The notes below the pieces were generated by a model. The model ran no database searches. It had not been told where the DNA came from and saw only the letters and a list, made by a program, of their open reading frames with translations. Positions 27,926-35,300 of a stretch of DNA of 36,649 bases are shown here, in pieces. Source of the stretch: an uncultured Pelagibacteraceae bacterium (lineage in GTDB: Bacteria; Pseudomonadota; Alphaproteobacteria; Pelagibacterales; AG-422-B15). How positions within the stretch are numbered: position 1 is the stretch's first letter; each line of letters begins with the position of its first letter. The stretch is from assembly GCA_902604225.1 (NCBI GenBank), contig CACKXV010000007.1, forward strand, positions 1-36,649. Direction: 5' to 3'. A program made the translations under genes and the position numbers.

Positions 27926-27942
27926 ATTCCTTAAGAAGGAAT
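27926..27942 (+). promoter_or_regulatory. small inverted repeat covering the tolC-like ribosome-binding site
   Basis: ATTCCTT and AAGGAAT form 7-base arms with a 3-base centre, and the right arm contains the AAGGA ribosome-binding site 8-12 bases before the ATG at 27950. Pairing would hide that site. A three-base loop with a 7-pair, mostly A-T stem would be weak, so a regulatory role is only a possibility. Confidence 0.35.
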
Positions 27943-27949
27943 ATTTATC

Positions 27950-29287
27950 ATGACATTAATCATTTCAATTTTAAAAAAATTTCTTGTAATCACAATATTC
28001 GCTTCATTTACACTTATAAATGCTAGTGCACAGACATTAACAAATATGGTTAATCAAATTCTTGATAGCCATGAGGATATTGTAAATGCAAAAAAAGAAT
28101 TAGAAGAGGCAGATAGAGATATAACAGATGCTCTTCTAGCATATGCTCCGGATTTATCAGTAAAATATGAGGCAGGAAGGAATGATAAATATGAGGCAAG
28201 TTCAAATTCACAGTTAGATTTCAAAACGTGGGATTGGACTTGGAAACAAAAGATAATGGATTCAGGTGCTACTCTTAATGGCATTAGAAATAAACAATTG
28301 GAGTCTGAAAAGTCTCAGTTAGATTTTATCACAGCTAGAAATGATTTATTAATTGAGGCCGCAGATGCATACCTTGGACTAATAAAAGCTGGAGAAAAGC
28401 TCGAGGCTTCAGTAGCAGCTGAAGAAAATACTAGAGCTACTTCTGGACAGGAAGAAATCAGAGTTCAAGTTGGATCTGGATTGGCATCTGATGTATTGAA
28501 AGCAAAAAGACAATTAGCGAGCGCTCAAAAAACTGTAATTACAGATGAGAAAAGTTTTAAATCTGCGGTATTCACTTTTGAGAAACTTTTTAAAACTGAT
28601 GCAGTTGAAGTAAGTAGTCTTGTCAAACCTCGATTAAGTCCAGCGGCATTAGCAATGGTTCCAAATTCTATGGATGCAACTGTAGAGATGGCGCTTGCTA
28701 ATAACAGAGATTTATTGAAATCAAAAATGGATGTTGATATTGCAAGAAATGATTTAAATGTCGCACTTGCTGGATTTGGTCCATCTGTAGATGGAGAATT
28801 AAAATACTCTGATAAAAAAGATGCGTCTCATACAGGTGGCAGTCATCATGAAGAGCAATTAAAGGTAACTGTTGAGTTTCCTATCTCAGGTCTTTATATG
28901 GAATTGCCAGGTTACTTGAATGATCGTTCTGCTTTAGACAGAGCAATCAATGATCTAGCTGTTAAAGAGAGAGATACTATAAAAAAAGCGAAGGATGCTT
29001 GGATTGAATATTCAAATGCTAGAACGATGCTATCTTACAGTGAAAATGAAGCAACGATTGCTCAAGAACTTTTGACGATTGCTCAAAAAGAAAGAGCTGC
29101 TGATCAGACTGATGCTGCGGCTGTTCTGTCAGCTGAAGAGACACTCGAGAGCTCATTAAAGGATTTGTCTGATGACAGCATGTCTCTTGTAACTTCTGTT
29201 TATGAAATCCTTGATGTAATTAATTTACTAGAACCGTCAATGATAGAAAATACAAAAGTTGAGGGAACATTCAACTCATCATCATAA
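27950..29287 (+). CDS. TolC-family outer-membrane channel protein
   Basis: A 445-residue outer-membrane efflux/secretion channel of the TolC family, which joins inner-membrane exporters to the outside across the periplasm. A signal peptide covers the first 27 or so residues (LVITIFASFTLINASAQ). The two OEP halves are recognisable: NMVNQILDSHEDIVNAKKEL and LLAYAPDLSVKYEAG with KQKIMDSGATLNGIRN, EAADAYLGLIKAGEKLEAS and VGSGLASDVLKAKRQLASAQ in the first; MALANNRDLLKSKMDVDIA, EFPISGLYMELPG and TIAQELLTIAQKERAA in the second. It ends with a Ser run and no further domain. No inner-membrane ABC or adaptor gene is visible upstream; the giant repeat gene follows after 60 bases with no terminator, so the two are likely linked in expression and perhaps function. 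Confidence 0.9.
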   Translation: MTLIISILKKFLVITIFASFTLINASAQTLTNMVNQILDSHEDIVNAKKELEEADRDITDALLAYAPDLSVKYEAGRNDKYEASSNSQLDFKTWDWTWKQKIMDSGATLNGIRNKQLESEKSQLDFITARNDLLIEAADAYLGLIKAGEKLEASVAAEENTRATSGQEEIRVQVGSGLASDVLKAKRQLASAQKTVITDEKSFKSAVFTFEKLFKTDAVEVSSLVKPRLSPAALAMVPNSMDATVEMALANNRDLLKSKMDVDIARNDLNVALAGFGPSVDGELKYSDKKDASHTGGSHHEEQLKVTVEFPISGLYMELPGYLNDRSALDRAINDLAVKERDTIKKAKDAWIEYSNARTMLSYSENEATIAQELLTIAQKERAADQTDAAAVLSAEETLESSLKDLSDDSMSLVTSVYEILDVINLLEPSMIENTKVEGTFNSSS

Positions 29288-29347
29288 GGATTAATTAGAA
29301 TAAAATATAATATTAATATCAAGATTAAATTAGAAAGGAATAATTAA

Positions 29348-32300
29348 ATGCCAGTAACTCCAGCAGAAGCTCAAGAGTTTTTTCAGGAGGTTGCGTCCGC
29401 AGCATCACCGGAAGAACAGCAGGCATTAATACAAGAATACGCAGCTAATAATGACAATCCAGACGAAATGTTGGCCGCTGTGGTTCAAGCGAACCCTGCA
29501 GCTGCTCAACAAATTGCATCTGCAACTGCTCAGGCAATACCTGAACAAGCAGCAGAGATAGCTGGAGCAATTGCTGCAGCTGCACCACAAACTGCAAATG
29601 CTACTGCTGCTGCAATGGCATCAGCTGCACCTGATATTGCACAAGATGTTGCATCAGATGTTGTGAATAACGCTCCTGCCGCTGCAGGTGCTGTCGCTGC
29701 ATCCCTTACACAAATTAATCCTGAGGGCGCTGCTGAAATGGCAGCTGCAATTGCTGAGTCAACACCCGCTGCAGCAGGCGCTGTTGCTGCTGCCGTTGCA
29801 CAAGCTGCTCCTGAACATGCCGTTGAAGCCGCTGCCTCAATGGCTGCTGCAAATCCTGCAGCTGCAAGTGGAGCTGCAAGCGCTGTAGCTGCCGCTGATC
29901 CTGAAGCTGCTTCTCAAGTCGCAACTGCAATGGCACAAGCCGCTCCTGAAGCTGCTGCTGCTGTAGCTGCTGGCGTTGCATCTGGCGTCGCTCAAGCTGC
30001 AATTGCAGAAGTAAATCAAGAAACAGCACAAGCTAATGCTGAAATTCAAGCTGATGCTCAAGGCCAAATAGGCGATGCACAAGCTGATTTTGCCGAAGCC
30101 ACAGGCGCTGGATCTGAGTCTGCTCTTGCTGACGCACAAGGTGAGATTGCCGACGTTCAATCTGCTGCTCAAGACGCTTTGATTGAAAGCAATCAAGCAG
30201 GACAAGAAGCTGCTCTAGCTGCCTCACAAGAAGCTACTGCTGAAATTATATCTGAAATGATTGCAATGAATCCTGATGCTGCTGCAGAAATTATAGCTGG
30301 AACTGCAGCATCAAATCCTGAGGCTGCTGCAGAAATTGTTCAAGAAATGATGGAGTCAAATCCAGAAGGTGCTGTTGAAATGTGTGCAGATATTGCTGAG
30401 GCAAACCCTGCCGCCGCTGCTCTTGCAACAGAAGCAATTATAGAGTCCAATCCTGAACTTGCTATTGAAGCTACTGCTGCTATGGCTGAAGTTGCACCTG
30501 CTGCAGCTGGCGCTGCTGCAGAAGTAATGGCTGAATTAGCTCCTGAACAAGCAGGTGAAGCTGCGATTGCAATGCAAGATGCTGCGCCTGAAGCTGCTGC
30601 TGCAATTGCTGGCGGGGTTGCTCAAGGCAATCCTGAAGTCGCTGCTGAGGTAGCTAACGAAATGGCTGCCGCTGATCCTGAAGCAGCTGCTGATATTGCA
30701 ACAGGTGTCGCCGTTGCTGCACAAGCCAATGCTCAGGCTGAAGTTGCTGAGGCACAAGCTGAAGCCCAAGCTCAAGTAGCTGAGGTTCAAGAAGAGCTTG
30801 CTGACGCCGTCAGTGAAGCACAAGCAGATTTAAATTCTGATGATCCAAATATTGTTGCCGATGCTCAAGCCACTCTAGCAGACGCACAAGCACAAATTGC
30901 AGATGCTCAAGCTGCTGGACAAGAAGCTATTGCAGAAGTCCAAGGTGCTGCAGCAGAGACCGCACAAGATTTAGCTGGTGATATCGCTGGCGCGATGATG
31001 GAAGCTAATCCTGAAGCAGTTGCTGACATTGCAGAACAAGTAGCTGAGTCTGCACCAGGTACTGCTGCTGGCATAATGAATGCTGTAGCTGAGGTTGCTC
31101 CAGAACAAGCTGTTGAAGCTGCCGCAACAATGGCTGATGCAAACCCTGCCGCTGCAGGTGCTGCCGTGGAAGCTGTCACTGAAGCTTTACCTGAATTAGC
31201 GACTGAAGCTGCTGTGGCTATGGCGGAAGCTGCTCCAGAAGCTGCAGCAAGTATTGCTGCAAGTGTCGCTCAAGCAAATCCAGATGCTGCAACTGAAATT
31301 GCATCTGAAATGGCAAACGTTGCTGCAAACAATGAAAACTTTTCTCAAGATGAAGCTCTAGCTATGCAAACTGCAATTGCAACTCAAGTTGCAAGTGCTG
31401 CACCTGAAGCTGCCGCAGAAGTTGCGAGCGCAATGGTAGAGTCAATGACAACTGGTATTGAAGGTAATGCCAGTGAAGGTGCTTTAGCTGAAGCCGCTGC
31501 TGCGATGACAGCAAATGTTGCATCTGCTGCAACCCAAGCTGATCCTGAAGGAGCCGCTGACTTAGCAAGTACCATGATGGAACAAATGGCTGAGATACCA
31601 GGTATTGAGCCTGAGGCATTGGCCGAGACTGGTGCGGGCATGACAGCAAATATGGCTGCAACTGCCGTCGCTGCTGATCCAGAGGGAGCCGCTGATTTAG
31701 CTGGTGCCATGATGGATGTTATGGCAGATATTCCAAACGTTCCTGAAGATTTTGACATGGCTGGTCAAATGGCTGAGATGACAACTAATATTGCGACCCA
31801 AGCTACAGCAGCAGCTCCCGAGCAAGCTGCTGAATTAGCTGGAGCAATGATGGAGCAAATGGCAGATATTCCTGGCGCTCCTGATGATTTTGATGCTGCC
31901 GCGCAAATGGCAGAAATGACAGCAAATATAGCAACTGCAGTTGCAGCTGCGGATCCTGAAGCTGCAGGTGAAATTGCTGGTCAAATGATGGAACAAATGG
32001 CTGAGATCCCTGGCGTTTCTTTAGAAGACATGGCTGAGTTTAACAATGATATGGCTGCACAGGTTGCGCAAGTTGCACCTGAAACAGCAGGGGATGTATT
32101 GGGAGCAATGGCTGCTGCTGATCCTGGTGCTGCAGCTGAACTAGCAACTGCAATGGCAGAAGCTAATCCTGCTGCCGCAGGTGAGGCGATGGCAGGACTT
32201 GCTGAAGCTGCGCCAGAACTTATTGCAGATGTTGCTGGAGCAGTTGCTGAAGCTGCACCAGAATTATCTGGAGTCCTAGCTGCCGGAGTTGCATCTGGTA

Positions 32301-35300
32301 ACCCAGAAGTTGCAGCTGAGGCCGCTCTTGCTTTATCAGAAGTTAATCCAGACGCTGCCGCACAAATCGCTGCAAGCACTGCTGCTGCTAATCCAGAATT
32401 CGCTGCAGAAGTTGCAGCTGCAATGGCTGAAGCCAATCCTGATGCCGTAGCCGATATGGCTGCCGCTGTTGCACAATTTGCACCAGACGCTGCTGCATCT
32501 GTTGCATCTGAACTTATTTCTAATGATCCTGAAGCTGCAGGTGAACTCGCAGCTGCAATGGCCGAAGCAAACCCAGCTGCTGCTGGAGATATTGCTGGCG
32601 CGTTGATGGAGTCTGCTCCTGAACAAGCTGTGGCTGCCGCTACAGCAATGGCTGAAGCTAGTCCTGCTGCCGCTGCATCTGCAGCACAAGGTATGGCTGC
32701 TGTTGTTGCCGATGCAGGTTTCTTTGATGGTGGAAGTGCTGACATAGCAACTCAAGCTGCTGCTGCTATGGCAGAAGTCGCACCAGAAGTTGCTTCCTCA
32801 GTTGCCGCTGGTATCGCTAGTGGTAATCCTGAAATGGCTGCCGAGGTTGCAGTCGCAATGGCAGAAGCCGCTCCAGATGCTGCTTCCGCAATCGCAGGTG
32901 GAATGGCTAGAAGCGCACCTGATGCCGTTGGCGATGTTATTGGGGCAATGGCTGATGCTAACCCAGAAGCTTTGAATGATATTGCATCAGGTGTTGCCCA
33001 ATTTGCACCAGCTGCTGCTGGTGATGCAATGGCTGCTGTTGTAGAAGCAAATCCAGAAGCTGCAGTTGCTGCCGCAACTGCAATGGCTGCTGCTAATCCC
33101 GCTGCTGCTCAAGATATTACTGCCGCTATAATAGAAGTTGACCCCGGCGCTGCCGCAGATACTGCCGCTGCATTAGCAGAAGCAGTCCCTCAAGCCGCTG
33201 GAATGATTGCTGCAGGTGTTGCAGAAGCTGCACCCGAGGCTGCTGCGGATGTTGCTGGTTCGCTTGCTGAAGCTAACCCAGCTGCCGCTGCTCTAATTGC
33301 CACTTCTGTTGCACAAGCTGCACCAGAACTCGCAGGTGATATTGCTGCTGATATGGCCGCCGTTAATCCTGAAGCTATGGCAGGAGCTGTTGCAAATATT
33401 GCAGCAACTGTTGCTGCTGCGAACCCAGATTTAGCTGCAGACATTGCAGGAGATATGGCTGCTATTAATCCGAATGCCGCTGGCGCAATTGCAAATGTTG
33501 TTTCAGCTCAAGCTCCAGAAGCCGCAGCCGAAGCTGCAGCCGCATTAATTCAAGCTAATCCAGATGCCGCTGGCGCAATAGCTGCTGGAGTTGCTGCTCA
33601 AGCACCTGAAGCCGCCGCTGAAGCTGCTACGGCATTAGTTGAAGCTAATCCAGATGCCGCTGCCGCAATTGTTGGTGGAATGGCAAATGCAAATCCAGAC
33701 GCTGTTGCTGATGTTGCAGGGGCTATGATGGAAGCTGCTCCTGAAGCTGCCGCTGCTATGGCTGGTGCTGTTGCTCAAGCTGCGCCTGAAATGGCTGGAG
33801 ATATGGCAATAGCAATTGCTGAGAGTAATCCTGAACTTGCTGTTGAAGCTGCTGCTGCAATGGCAGAAGCAAACCCTGCTGCTGCACAAATGGCCGCAGA
33901 AGGTATGATGGAAGCTGCACCTGAGCTTGCTGCGGACGCTGCAAATGCAATGGCTGCTGCTGCCCCTGAAGCTGCTGCAGATATTGCTGGTGGAATGGCA
34001 ATGGCTAACCCTGATGCTGCTGCAGAAATTGCTGGCGCGATGGTCGAAGCTAATCCCGAAATGGCTGGAGACATTGCTACTGGAGTTGCGATGAGTGCTC
34101 CTGCCGCAATGGAAGATGTGGCTAGTACTTTAATTGAAGCTAACCCTGAAGCGACAGCAACTATGGCTGCTGTTCTTGCTGAAACTGCACCGGGCGCTGC
34201 TGATAACATGATGAATACTGTTGCAGATATTAATCCTGAAGCTGCACTTGCTGTTGCTGGTGCAATGGCTGAAGCTAATCCAATGGCTGCTGAGGGAACC
34301 GCTGGCGCAATAGCAGATACGTTGCCTGATCTTGCTGCTGATGCAGCAGGTGCTATGGCCGCTGCTAATCCTGACGTAGCAGGTGATATTGCTGCAGGTA
34401 TGGCTGCTGCTAATCCAGAAATTGCTGGCGACGTCGCTGGCGCTATGATGGATGCGGCGCCTGAAGCTGCACAGGGAATTGCACAAGGAATTGCCTCCGC
34501 AGCCCCTGACCAAGCTGCAGATGTTGCTGGCGCAATGGCAGAAGCTAACCCAGAATTTGCTGGTGATATTGCTGGCGGAATGGCTGCAGGAGACCCTGGT
34601 CAAGCTGCAGATATTGCAACTGCAATGGCTGCTGCAAACCCTGACGCTGCAGGTGAAATTGCTGGTGGCGTTGCTGAATTTGCTCCTGCTGCTGCAGGAG
34701 ATGTTGCTGGCGCTATGGTTGAAGCCAATCCTGAAGCTGCGATAGAGATGGCAACGGCAATGGCTGAAGCTAACCCACTTGCTGCTGGCGCTGCAATGGG
34801 GGCAATGGCTGAAGCAGCACCTGAGATCGCTACTGATGCTGCAGCTGCAATGGCTGAAGCTAATCCTGATGCAGCTGGTTTTGCTGCTCAAAGTATGGCT
34901 GACGCTGTTCCAGAATTAGCCGCTGAAGCTGCAACGGCAATGATGGAAGTTGCACCTGACTCTGCTGGTGCAATTGCAGGAGGAGTTGCAAGAGGAGATG
35001 TCGATATTGCCGCTCAAGTTGCAACTGATATGGTTAACGCTAATCCAGAATTAATGGGAGATATTGCAGGAGGTGTTGCTCAAATGGCTCCTGGTGCTGC
35101 TGGTGACGTAGCTGGCGCAATGGTTGAAGCAAATCCAGATGGCGCAGCCGATATGGCCGCTGCTGTTGCTGAAAATGTCCCTGGAGCAGCTGGTGCTGTT
35201 GCAGGCGCTATAGCAGAAGCTGACCCAGCACTTGCTGCTGAAGCTGCTGGTGCGATGATGGAGGCAAACCCTGCTGCTGCTTCTGCAGCTGCTGCTGGTA

